This document shows positions 34,485-45,932 of a stretch of DNA of 64,000 nucleotides, in pieces (the first letter of the stretch is position 1; every line of letters begins with the position of its first letter). Position numbers and translations under genes: made by a program. The notes beneath the pieces were generated by a model. That model was given only the letters and a program-made list of their open reading frames with translations. It had not been told where the DNA came from and did no database searches. This stretch comes from Neocallimastix lanati (nom. inval.) (taxonomy: Eukaryota; Neocallimastigomycota; Neocallimastigomycetes; Neocallimastigales; Neocallimastigaceae): NCBI GenBank assembly GCA_016946835.1, contig JACVTC010000058.1, forward strand, positions 752,001-816,000, given 5' to 3'.

Positions 34485-36952
34485 ATTCATTAAAAAAAAT
34501 AATTTATATTTTTATTAATATTTTTATTAATATTATTATTGATATCTTAATAAGAAATTCAAAATTATATATACATATAAAGAGTTAATAATATATATAA
34601 ATACAAATTGTGACTATTTATATATATAAATTAATATAAATATAAAATATTTGCAAACAATGTAATAAAAAAAAAAAAAAAAAAAAAGTTAGAATATATA
34701 TAATTATTATTATAATTATTATAATTTTATTAATATAAATAAATATTTCAATTTACTATTTTGATATTATAATATAATTATCTTTTTTTTTTATTTTTAT
34801 TCTAATAATTATTAATATATATTAAATTAGAATATAATAATAATAATAATAATAATATAAAATTTTACATAATACTTGAAAAATATTAAATAGTATATAA
34901 ATATATTAATAACTATAATAAATAACAATTATAGATATATATACATATTTTTCTTTCTTTTATTTAAATAAAAATAAAATATAAATTTGTATAAATTTTA
35001 AATAAATAAAATATTGGAATGAAAAATAAATAAACAAATTTAAATGAAAATAAATATTTAGATTATTTTTCATTTTTTATGTTCATCTTAATAATTCACA
35101 TCTTTTTTTTTTTTTTTTTTTTTTTTTGGAATAAACTTTATTTAATAATATTATTAAAAAAATAGATAAAAATTTCACATTAATATTTAAAGCCTACATT
35201 ATGAACGAAATGACCTCTAACACTTCCATTCATCAATGGTAATTTTATGTTTTATTTTATTTTATTTTTTTTTTTTTTTTTGTTATACTTCTTAATAATA
35301 ACTCCATGTGGAAAAAAAATATCATTAGAATTTGTATTAGAATTTTTTTCTCTGCTTTATCGTTTCAACGTCGATGATCTTAATAACCTTAGGTCTAATG
35401 GTATACAAATTGATCATAATATAAAAATCACTAATCACAATAGGCATAACATTAATAATGAATTCCACAAGCCCCACAAAATATGAAATAAGGAAAGAAG
35501 ACTTCCCTTGAAAGTGATTAAAAGATATTATTATTAAAACGCCTTCTTTTCCCCGAACCGATCTTTAAGATTTCATATACTCTTTTTCAGCCATGAAGGA
35601 GACACAGTACCTAAAATTTTATTATTACCATCAAAACCTTCCTCTTTGTCATCAGGAATGTTCAGTAATTTTTCATGAGCAATCAGATAAAAATTAATAA
35701 AAATTTCACTAATAAATTGAATGAATTGTTACTTAAATTCTTCAAATTTTTTGGAAATAAAAGTATCTAGTGTGTAATACTAAGTATCTTGCTACTTTCA
35801 CCACAACAAGGACCACTATGTATTGGAAATTTATTTGAAGGTTTACCATTCAAATTTGCACGAGCTTTCGAAGTAAGGTATAAATTAGTAAAACACCTAC
35901 TACAAATACCAATACGATTAAGTTTCGTAAGTATATTATAAATAGGAACATAATCATTAATAAATTTCAAAACTAAAACCATATTAATAATAAAAAAAAA
36001 TATTATAAAAATAAAATAAAAAAAAATAGTAAATGAATTTAGAAAAAAAAATTAAAAAATAATAAAAATAAAGTCTTCACTGTGGTCTTTTCTTTTAACA
36101 CACACACATATATATATATCTTTTATATTGTATTTATTTCACGAGGATTTAATATTTTGATCTACAATTTCATAAATATCTTATTTTATTAATATATATA
36201 TATGTATATAAAGTCATGACTATTTGGTATTTGGAATGCTTATTAAAAATTATTGTTAATTTAAGTTTTTATTATTGTCATAATAAAACTCGATTTGTTT
36301 CATTCATTATAATGAAATATTAAATTTTTATTAATAAAATTAATATATATTTATATTTTAATTTTAGAAATTTTACGATTCATTTTATTATGAAAAAAAT
36401 TTTTTTCTCTTACTTTACCCATAAAAAATAAAAAATAAAAAAAAAAAAAAAAGAATTAAAATTATATTACAATTTAATTATAATTATATATATATATTAT
36501 TTTTATATTTTTATTATTATAACTATTGTAATTTTTTTTTAACAAATATAGTTGAAAATTTTAAAAATAATTATAAAAAAAATTATAATACTAATTTACT
36601 AATGATACTTTATTATTAATTTTTTTCTAGTTTAAAATAAATTTTTTTTAAAAACTGATTAAAAAAAAAATTATTATAAAAAAAAATGATTATTGGTTTT
36701 GATTAAGTTTAGTATTAACTGAATTTATGTAATAATTATAATAATAATATATATAAAAAATGATTAAAAAAAAAAGGTATTATAATTTAATGATTAACAT
36801 TTTATTATTATAAATTTAAATAAAAAATTTTTTTTTTTTTAATTTTATTTTATTTGTAATTATTAATATAAATATTATGTTTTATATATTATTAATTTTT
36901 AATATATTAATATGAAATTTTATTCTCAGTTTTAAATATATTATAATATTAC
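34485..36952. other. Spacer with a decayed coding block
   Basis: Mostly A/T simple sequence, except 35160-35985, which is visibly richer in G and C and is described separately. 35986-36952 and 34485-35159 hold nothing recognisable. Confidence 0.55.
35160..35985 (-). pseudogene. Decayed protein-coding block, family not recognised
   Basis: Base composition departs clearly from the flanks. On the minus strand a 71-codon frame from 35982 (MVLVLKFINDYVPIYNILTK, with Cys pairs in GICSRCFTNL and HSGPCCGES) ends at a stop, after which the adjacent frame continues with coding-like sequence (DTFISKKFEEFK, FINFYLIAHEKLLNIPDDK, GFDGNNKILGTVSPSWLKK) broken by two stops. A further minus piece near 35190-35230 reads NGSVRGHFVHNVGF. 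The pattern is that of a gene eroded by frameshifts and nonsense changes. The plus strand also has a coding-like stretch near 35320-35485, so the strand call is probable rather than certain. Confidence 0.45.
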
Positions 36953-38692
36953 CATCGGTAAGGTTTTGACCCGTTAATGGAGAATTTGTTGCTTCTTCCT
37001 TAAGTTCTTCTTCATTACAAATATTTAATAAGGCAACAAGCATATCAGTAACTTTAATATATATATATTAAAGTTACTGATATATTATTAATATTAATTA
37101 ATAATAATAAATTATTAATTAATATTTTTTATTCAAATTTAATATTTGTTAAGTTATTTATTAATTTATTTATAAATAAATAATATTTAACTTTTTTCAC
37201 CAATAAATGGTAATGATCATGAAAACACATCCATAAAGTTTGGTAACCAGTATGGGTGAGCTGATGAATTAAATTGCCTAATATTCATAATATTATTTTC
37301 GTACTTTAAGACCGCATCTTACCATTAGTTAATAAATAAATTTAATAAATAAAACATATAAATATATAATTATTGACAAAAAAGAATTAATAAGTATTAT
37401 ATATTATTAATATCTAAATTATAATATATTAATCATATATTATTATATATAAATTCATAAGTTATTTTATTATATTGTAAATAAATAAATACCCTTATTA
37501 TTATAAATATCCAAATAGTTTGGAGCAGAGAAAATTGTAATAACTGGTGGAAATTTAGTTGTTTTAGTACTATGTGGCATACTGAAACTAGAATATTAAT
37601 AATATTAATTAATAAATAAATATTTAAATTATAAGAAAAAAGATAAATTTTAAAATTATTTAATATAAAAGTGTTAATTTTTTACTGAACTTATATATAT
37701 TATCCAGCATCTTGAGCCTCGTGAGCTCTAATTATAGATAAAAGTTCATTTCTATTTAAGAATGTAGAAGCAGCTTTATTACTATTAAAATTATATATAT
37801 TTAAAATAATAAAAATAATAATGATAATATAATTTACTTGAATTACTCATAAATATATTATTATTATTATTAATTTACCTAAAGAAATAAGAACAACCTC
37901 TCATATTATTATGAACAAAATATTGTTGTGAGTTTTCTAAGTCAGTATCAGTTAATGGATCTGACCATAAGATATCACACATAAGACCATGAGTTGGTGT
38001 TTCCTGGAAACGATCAATCTTTTAAAAATTATTATTATTTTTTTTTTTTTACTATTTATATTATTAATATAATTATTATTATTATTATTACTATTATTAT
38101 TATTATTATTATTATCGTTTTTATTATTGTTATTATTGTTATTATTAATGTTATTATTATTGTGGTTGTTTTAAATAAAATTATTATGTATAAAAATAAT
38201 ATATATATATATCAATTTGTTTGTTTATTTTATTACATTTTACTTTAAATATATAACATAATATTATTTAAAATGTATATATTTCACATTTTATTTAATT
38301 TACTTGTCTAATATCATCTAATGTTTCAAGTTCTGGAGAAATACCACCATGAATACATAAGAATTGTTTATTCATTAAGGCAGCAAGTGGTAAACAACAG
38401 AAAGAACTAAGGCAAGCCTCATAAATATTTTCAGTATATTTATGAAGACCTATTTTTTTTTTTATTAGATTATGATTAAAAAAATAAATAAATAAGTAAT
38501 AACAAATATATTTAAGTATATTTTTTCAAATATTTTGAAATGACATATTATTTATTGATTTATTTATTTATAATAGAAAGTAATGCTTTAATAAATATAA
38601 TTTATATAAAAAGTAATATATATATATATATATATATGCATTCTAATTTAAAAGTAAAGTATTCATTAAGTTAAGTGACGGTATTCATGGTT
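36953..38692 (-). pseudogene. Calcineurin A (PP2B catalytic subunit) pseudogene, truncated at both ends
   Basis: Remnants in order: 38641-38692 (NHEYRHLT, then EYFTFKLE), 38304-38449 ([32 protein letters not shown]), 37879-38018 ([14 protein letters not shown]), 37704-37781 (NELLSIIRAHEAQDAG), 37493-37587 (TIFSAPNYLDIYNNK), 37192-37317 ([28 protein letters not shown]), 36953-37051 (TDMLVALLNICNEEEL). These match calcineurin A from the metal-binding N-H-E motif through the region leading to the calcineurin-B-binding helix. Defects: a 4-base insertion after RHLT shifts the frame; the donor after that piece is GC instead of GT; the donor at 37703 is AT where GT is needed, although phase across it is right; an in-frame TGA at 37217-37219 replaces the invariant Trp of the S-W-S-L-P-F motif. 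The N-terminal third and the calmodulin-binding/autoinhibitory C-terminus are missing. An intact calcineurin A is presumably elsewhere in the genome. Confidence 0.88.
37042..37083. repeat. 42-bp perfect palindrome at a pseudogene splice junction
   Basis: The 21-base half starting ATATCAGTAACTTTAATATA is followed directly by its exact reverse complement. It straddles the acceptor of the last calcineurin A remnant, so the first codons of that exon are present in inverted copy inside the intron. Confidence 0.95.
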
Positions 38693-38769
38693 TTTATAAT
38701 ATTCAAAACATTAAAATAAAATGGCACATATAATTTTTTCTGAGAAATTAATATTTGAATTATATTTAA

Positions 38770-39502
38770 TTATGAAATATTATTTAATGAAATAAAAAAA
38801 AAAATATAAGTTGTTTGTTCTTTGTTTTTTAATATTGACATGGAAGTAGTGTAATAACAATTTAATTCTGTAACATAAGTTCTGGTAATGAATACTTGAT
38901 AACTATTAGTTGGAGCTATTAAAAATGTACCATCAGCAAATATATGTTTATTCTCCATAAATAATTTTGCTTGGAATGGTGATTGAAAAATTATTATATT
39001 AGAATTTTTGAATATCATAAAGTATTCACCTCTTATTGTTTTATAATATTCAGATTCATTAGGAGCTTCATCAAATGTTTTTATATTAGGAAATAATTGT
39101 TTATTTTTATATCTTGTTATTTGGTTTTTAATTGTTTTATATTCAGGGCATATATATCCTATTTCTTGAGAAATTTTATCAAATATACGTTTCGATTTTA
39201 TATCAGAAGGAATCAAACTTTTTTTTATTTCATCTTTAATTTTATGTTTTATTAATGATTTGGATGCATTAATTTCATTACCAGGATGATTATGTGAAGA
39301 TTCATAATTTAAAACCACTTTATTATCATTTAAAATAATAAAAGACTTACATTTATTTAATGTTTTATATTCAGTATATCTATATATTTTTGTATTATCT
39401 TTTTTTTAATTTTGAAAAATTATATTAAAACTTTCGATCTATAATTATTTGCTCTTTTCCTCGATTTGTTTCACTTATATCAATTTTTGGATTTCCCTCC
39501 AT
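38770..39502 (-). mobile_element. Fossil FLYWCH/MULE-type transposase gene
   Basis: Mutator-like transposase of the type common in gut fungi and microsporidia. It reads from MEGNPKIDISETNRGKEQ at 39502. The FLYWCH-like zinc-finger part follows (KIYRYTEYKTLNKCKSFII ... NYESSHNHPG). Then comes the start of the MULE catalytic domain: FMENKHIFADGTFLIAPT, in which the Asp of ADGTF is the first catalytic acid, followed by YQVFITRTYV. Breaks: an in-frame TAA at 39425-39427, one extra A in the poly-A run just after it, and truncation after SILKNKEQTTY at 38800. The second half, with the other catalytic acids, is absent. The element ends within about 80 bp of the calcineurin A pseudogene. No terminal inverted repeats were identified. 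Confidence 0.8.
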
Positions 39503-39590
39503 CAAAATTTTCAATATAAATATTAATAAATATGAAAATATTTATTTTTTATTTTTTATTTAATATGTATTTTCATTTTTTTTTTAAAAA

Positions 39591-39915
39591 ATTACAGTTA
39601 TAAATATAAATAAATATAAAAATATTTTATTTTATTTCAAGAAAATTACTAAAAAAATATTTATCTTTTCTTTTTTTATTTTATTTTTTCATTATAAAAT
39701 AAAATATTTATTTAATTATTATTTATTTATATAATAAAAAATTACGGTTATAAATATAAATAAATATGAAATATTTTATTTTATTTTTTATTTTTTATTT
39801 TATTTTTTTTTTTATTTTTTTATTTTTTATTATCAAATATATATATATTAAATTATGAAATTATTATAAAATAAAATATTTATTTAATTATTATTTAATT
39901 ATTTATTTATATAAA
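39591..39915. repeat. Imperfect tandem duplication, period about 150 bp
   Basis: ATTACAGTTATAAATATAAA at 39591 recurs at 39741 with one change (ATTACGG), and both copies are followed by AATATTTTATTTTATTT and later by AAATAAAATATTTATTTAAT with ATTTATTTATATAA. The second copy is extended by extra T-rich sequence. It lies between the transposase fossil and the GC-richer island. Confidence 0.7.
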
Positions 39916-39929
39916 AAAAATTATATATA

Positions 39930-40025
39930 ATACGCCATCTTAAAAAATATATGGCTTATATTTATTCACGTACGGTTCCGAAATGCGCTATCCCTGTTAC
40001 ATATATACAAGGAATGTAGTGCATT
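39930..40025. other. GC-richer structured island, no coding character
   Basis: About 95 bp far less AT-rich than its surroundings. It contains a short hairpin (GCCAT ... ATGGC, 39933-39955) and a longer imperfect palindrome at 39982-40025: AATGCGCTA pairs with TAGTGCATT (one G-T pair), then TCC/GGA and TGT/ACA pair around an A/T loop. It is not a tRNA by shape. It could be the tip of a transposon terminal repeat, a small RNA gene or a very old gene fragment. Confidence 0.45.
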
Positions 40026-40071
40026 ATACAATTTGTTCATATAATCTTCTTATATATTAAGAATCTCAACC

Positions 40072-40118
<47 letters not shown>

Positions 40119-40433
40119 AAATAGGTTAAATAAATTAGTATATAAATATAATAATTTATAAATACTTTATCATGATTTCTATGATATATGTATTTTTTAT
40201 TTTATATACTTTTAATTATTTCATTCATAAATTATTTCAAGTAATAATTTTAGTAATTTATTTAATAGAATTTTTCTTTAATATACATTTGCTTTTAATT
40301 AATTTTTTTTTTATTTATTATTCATTAGTAATCTTCATAACTAATTTTATTATTAACAATTTTACTTGATTATAAAAGATAAAAATTATAATTTTTTAAA
40401 TATTTAAACATTTAAATATTTGCAATAAAAAAT

Positions 40434-40489
<56 letters not shown>

Positions 40490-42603
40490 GTACTTTTTAT
40501 TGTTATTAAATATAAATATCAATTATTGATGGTTAAATAAAAAAAAAAAAAAAAAAAAAAAAGGAAAAAAAAAATTCTTTTTTAAGATTTTAATATATTT
40601 GAAAATAGTTTATTCAATAAAATTAAATACTAAGAATTCAAACATTTATAGTGTTTATTCTTGTAATAAAAAGGAAATAAATTATATATATATATTTTTA
40701 AACTATAAATTGATAAAAATAATTATAATAATAATAAAATTCTATATATTTAACAATATACAGTAATAATCATATAGTATATACAATATGTTTATATATA
40801 TGTTAATATATAACGAATAAATAATAATAAAAGTATCAATATAATTAGAAATAATATAAAGAAATAAAAATAATTTAATTTTCTATTTTCTACTTTTTTT
40901 TTTTTTTTTTTTTTAATTTCTAAATAATGAATATATAATATAGGAAAGAATAAGATTAAGATTAAGAATATATATATTTTTTAATTTCACTTTTTATTTT
41001 CTTTTTATAACATCTATATATATATATATAATTCTGTATTTAATTTGTATTTAATTATAATTATTATTTTTTTTTATTATTAATTTTTATATTATATATA
41101 TTATTATAATTTTATATATTTTAATATTCTATGATATTATATTTTTTTTTTCTTTTGAATTTTTATCATTTAATAACTATTTTTGCTTTTCATTATTTTT
41201 GAGTTATTATTATAATTTTCTTTTTCTTTTTTTCTTTTCTTTTTTCTTTTTTTTTTTTTTTTTTTCTTTGAATGTATTTTATATATACATATTAATAGAT
41301 ATATATAAACAGGATTAAATATATATTAATTAATAGTTATATATAAAAGTAGATTTAATATATATTACTAATTAAATTTTTATAAACTTTTTTTTCACCT
41401 TCAATTTATTTTAATATATCTCCAAAAAAAAAAAAAAAAAAAAAAAAAAGGAAAAATAAAAGAATGAAACATTGAATTATAATTAAAATAAATATATCTA
41501 TGTTTACATAAATAATTAATTCCCTTATTGTTTTTTTTTTGTTTTTTTTTTTTTTGTTTTTTTTTTTGTTTTTGTTTTTTTTTTGTTTTTGTTTTTGTTT
41601 TTGTTTTTGTTTTTGTTTCCAATTTTCTAATAATAATGATTAACTCTGATTTGAATATATTAGAAATTAATTTTTATTATTTCATAAAATTCATTCATTA
41701 ATTTATTTTATTTTATTTTAAAAAAAATAAATAAATAAATAAATAAAATAAAATAAAATAAATAATAATAATAATATAATAATAAATTTTTTTGGAAATA
41801 AATTTTCAATTTAATTTACTCATTAACCTTAAACTTAAATTCTGTAGAAATTAAGGGTATTTAATTTATCAATATATTATATGAATAACTAACGTTGAAT
41901 AAATAGTGATAATGATAATAATAAATTAATGAGAAAATTGTTGATTGATTGTTTTTATAATACTACTATTGAATTAATTACAATTATTTTCTTTATATTA
42001 TATGTTATATATATATTTATAGAAATGGTTTTATTGACCATTAAATTTTTAATGCGTATTAAATTTAATGCGTTTGAGTTGATGAATGATAAACAATGAT
42101 AAATATTAATAATAAATAAATAATTATAAATTAAATAGTCCTTTTTTTTTTTTTTTTCTTTTCTTTTTATTATTATTTCTTATTTATATTGTCTGAATTT
42201 GTTTAAAAGGATTAAATGAATAAAACTGAAAATTTTTCATTTATATACATTTATTTCAAATTATTTTTAATTATAATTAAAATGTCTTATTTCTATTATA
42301 TATATATATATTATTTAAATTTTAATTATTAAATATTCAAAAAATATAATAATTATAATATTATTTCTATTATTTATATTTACCTCTTTCCATTTTAATG
42401 GTGTAAATAATAGATCACATATATGCGAATTTACCAAAAAGTATTTAATATAGAAATTTTAAAGTTTATGTATAAAAAAATGGTTACGATATAATTTTGT
42501 ATATTTTTTTTCTCAATAAATAACTTATTTTAGAAGAATCTCTCTAAAAAAAAAAAAAAATTAAATAAAATAAAAATAAAAATTTTCTTTTCTTTTGTTA
42601 AAT

Positions 42604-44394
42604 TTAAAAACTAGCATCATATATCCATGATGATGAGAAAGATGATGTTGAGGCAAGTTTTGTTGCAGGTCTTGGATAATATTTATTACTTGGGGAAGTA
42701 CCTTTACTTGAATTATTATTATTATTATTATTATTATTAGATTTATTACTATTACGACTACCAATTCCTTCCCATTTTGAAGTTGTATATTGACTTAATC
42801 GATATCCTGATGAAGTATAAGACTTTTGTTTAGAATCACGAGTTAAATAATTACGTTTACTAACAAGGTAACCACCATCATTATTATTACTATTACCAAT
42901 ACCAGTACTATAATTTGAAAATGAACCATAACGATTTAAACGATGTTGTTGAACCGATGAAGAGGATGAACTTCTATATGGCGATTTTGATGGTGGAGAA
43001 AATGGTGAGCCAAAAAAATTAGATGATTTAGGTGATTCCTTTTTAAGAGAAGAAGATGAAGATAATGATGGTAATGAAGTAGACAATTTACTTGAAGTAT
43101 GAATAACTTCAGGTAAATCATCTAAAAATGATATTGGTTTACCAAATGGGCAAGAACTAATACCTGTATAATCATCATATATATTATTTCTTCTTGGTTT
43201 AATATTAATATGTTGAGTACCACCATAATTAATATAAGAATCTGAATGTGGATGTTTATCAATTTCATCATCAGAATCTTCTTCTAGTTCTGGTTCTTGT
43301 TCTTGTTCTAATACATTTACATTTTCCGTTCTTAATATTTTTTCTTTCTCTTCTTTCTCTTCTTCCCCTTCCATTTCTAGAACTTTTAAAATATCCTCTT
43401 GAAATTCTTCTTCATCCTGACTATCTTCTTGACTTTCTTCTGGGGTCTCTTCTTGTAATTGAGAACTTTTAAGTTTTTTATCATTTAAAATAGATTCAGA
43501 TAAAATAGGAGATGAGGTAAATAAAGAATCAGTAAATAAACGAGGTTCTGAAGAATAGAATGAAGTAGTTGGAATATCTTCAGACAATACATTTTGAGGT
43601 AATGTAATAGAATTTTCTCCTTCAGCTAATGACATGTCTTTAATATAATCACTATCACCTTCACCAGTACCTTTTTCAAAAGAATCTTCAAACAATCTTA
43701 TAAAACTATTATTTTCATCACTTTCTTTTGGGTCTACATCATTATCACTCTTTTGACTATCATTACTTTCAAAGGAATTAGGAGACATCACTGAAATACG
43801 ATTATGATCTTCGTTTGTTTTAATTTTCTTTAAATCAATATTTTCATTTTCTGGTTCGGCAAATAAATTAAGACATTCCTTTGGATAGTTTTCATTAGTA
43901 CTTACCAAATTGCTATCATTTTCTACACTAATTTTATGAATTCGATCTCCATCTAAATTATAATTTGACGTACGTGATATATTTAAGGCAATATTTGGTT
44001 GAGCTTGTCCCTCACCAAATAAAGATGTATCATCTTCTATTGAGGATGACATTGCTACTGTTATAGCTGCGTTGATAGCTGTAGCGTTTAATTTATTATT
44101 TAAATTGTTAGAACTTTTATTGATTAAGCAACTCTTTAATGGTGGAGATAAATTATCAGTATCATTTCTATTATTAATACAATCTGAGCTAGAACCACAA
44201 TCTGAATTGCGAGATTTACGCCAACGTTTTTGATATTCTTCAATTGTTTGCTTTTTCATTTCAAAACGATAACATTCCATTTCATTAAATTCATCTTCAT
44301 TGAGTTCTGCAATTGGAACGCTTGTTCTATCATAATCCCCTGAGTCGTATGTTTCAACAGTTTGAATATCTTGATTAAAATGTACTTTTACCAT
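42604..44394 (-). CDS. Disordered protein with N-terminal PP1-docking motif
   Basis: Single-exon gene of 596 residues. The only ordered-looking part is residues 1-60: KVHF at residues 3-6 fits the RVxF consensus for docking on protein phosphatase 1, followed by TVETYDSGDYDRTSVPIAEL and a charged helix (YRFEMKKQTIEEYQKRWRK). This arrangement (V-x-F, then a T-Y-x-x-x-D-Y-D-R-T/S motif) recurs in fungal phosphatase-regulator-like proteins; that is knowledge by pattern and was not searched. The rest is Ser/Asn/Glu-rich, with an acidic region about residues 320-375 and Ser-rich blocks near the C-terminus. A regulatory subunit of PP1 is the best guess, target unknown. The start is the only upstream ATG in frame. 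Confidence 0.7.
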   Translation of the reverse strand: MVKVHFNQDIQTVETYDSGDYDRTSVPIAELNEDEFNEMECYRFEMKKQTIEEYQKRWRKSRNSDCGSSSDCINNRNDTDNLSPPLKSCLINKSSNNLNNKLNATAINAAITVAMSSSIEDDTSLFGEGQAQPNIALNISRTSNYNLDGDRIHKISVENDSNLVSTNENYPKECLNLFAEPENENIDLKKIKTNEDHNRISVMSPNSFESNDSQKSDNDVDPKESDENNSFIRLFEDSFEKGTGEGDSDYIKDMSLAEGENSITLPQNVLSEDIPTTSFYSSEPRLFTDSLFTSSPILSESILNDKKLKSSQLQEETPEESQEDSQDEEEFQEDILKVLEMEGEEEKEEKEKILRTENVNVLEQEQEPELEEDSDDEIDKHPHSDSYINYGGTQHINIKPRRNNIYDDYTGISSCPFGKPISFLDDLPEVIHTSSKLSTSLPSLSSSSSLKKESPKSSNFFGSPFSPPSKSPYRSSSSSSVQQHRLNRYGSFSNYSTGIGNSNNNDGGYLVSKRNYLTRDSKQKSYTSSGYRLSQYTTSKWEGIGSRNSNKSNNNNNNNNNSSKGTSPSNKYYPRPATKLASTSSFSSSWIYDASF

Positions 44395-44773
44395 ATTAAT
44401 AAATATATTTTATTTTTATACTTTAACTATTTAAAAAATGTAAATATTTGAATATAAATTTAAATCTGTTCTAATTATTCGAAATTTGCCTTATTAATAA
44501 TAATAATATATAAATTTTATAATATTTTTAATGAAATGTGAATTATTTTATAAATAATTTTAATTTTATTCTTTTTAATAATTTTTATATACTTTAATAA
44601 CTATATATTATTAGAATATTGTGAATTTTATATATATACATGACTTTTTTAATTATTATTACAATATCAATAATAAAAACAAAATGAAAAAAAAAGACAG
44701 TTATCTTTATTATAATTTTTATTATTTTATCTTTTTATGATTGAAGACTTTTATATGATTGATTTTTAAAATT

Positions 44774-44826
<53 letters not shown>

Positions 44827-44940
44827 GCATAAAAAATAAATTTAAAATTCAAAATTGTGAATTTTTATCTCAAATCTAATTTTAACTTTTAGATATATAT
44901 TGTTAAATTTATAAAATATATACTAAATATATTAATTTTA

Positions 44941-44974
<34 letters not shown>

Positions 44975-45760
44975 GATTTTTTGATTCTGAAGAAATAGAG
45001 AAAAAAATAAATAAAAAAAAATAAATAAAAAATTATTTTTCAAACTATTTAATTTAAAATTTTAATATTGATTTTATTTAAATATTATTTATAGTACTTC
45101 ATATATCCTAGGTAAAAAAAACTCTTTAAAATTACCTTATATATATTTAATATATTTTTTTAAAAAAAAAAAAATCTTTTTAAACATTAAAATTATAAAC
45201 TAAATTAGAAATAATTAAAATATTTTGCCAATATTTATTATAATAATTATTATATTTACGTTTGTTTTTCAATATTAAGTTTTTTAATAAGTAAAGCTTT
45301 TAAAACAGAAATTCAAATTATTTAAACTTAGATTTGGATTATTAATTAATTTTATAATATTTTATATATTTATTCGTTTTATTCTTTCTTTATTATTATT
45401 TTTATTATTTTTATCTTCCTCTTTTATTTTTATTTTCTTGTTTATTTATATAATTTCAAATCTATTTTATTATGTTATTAAGTTTTTTATTTCTTTTTTA
45501 AATTTTCTATTATTACACTTTTTCCCTTTCATAATAGATTACTTTGTTTTTGAATATAAAAAAAAATAAAAAAAATAAAATAAAAAAAAATAAATAAATT
45601 GAACTTTTTATCATTTATTCATATATTATAATTGATAAATTTTAATTTATTTAATTATATAAATATTATTATTAATTTTTTAATTATTTACACAATTATT
45701 TTTTTTTAAAAAAAATATTAATATTAATCTTTTAATTTTTATTAATTTATTTATTCATAT

Positions 45761-45932
<172 letters not shown>

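Larger units (their letters stand above)
39503..42603. other. AT-rich spacer with repeats and one GC-richer island
   Basis: Holds a 150-bp-period duplication (39591-39915), the structured island at 39930-40025, an AAT array (40437-40487), many A/T runs and a T-rich tract with TTTTTG units (41575-41618). No intact gene is visible. Confidence 0.6.

Noticed and set aside
37192-37317. TGA read as Trp (alternative genetic code) to rescue calcineurin A
   Set aside because: The same exon uses TGG for Trp (HPYW), all other genes use TGG, and this copy also has a frameshift and lost donors. A pseudogene is the simpler explanation.
41575-41618. TTTTTG-type units, possible telomere-like repeat
   Set aside because: Short, imperfect, embedded in a T-rich tract well inside the contig; no resemblance to fungal TTAGGG telomeres.
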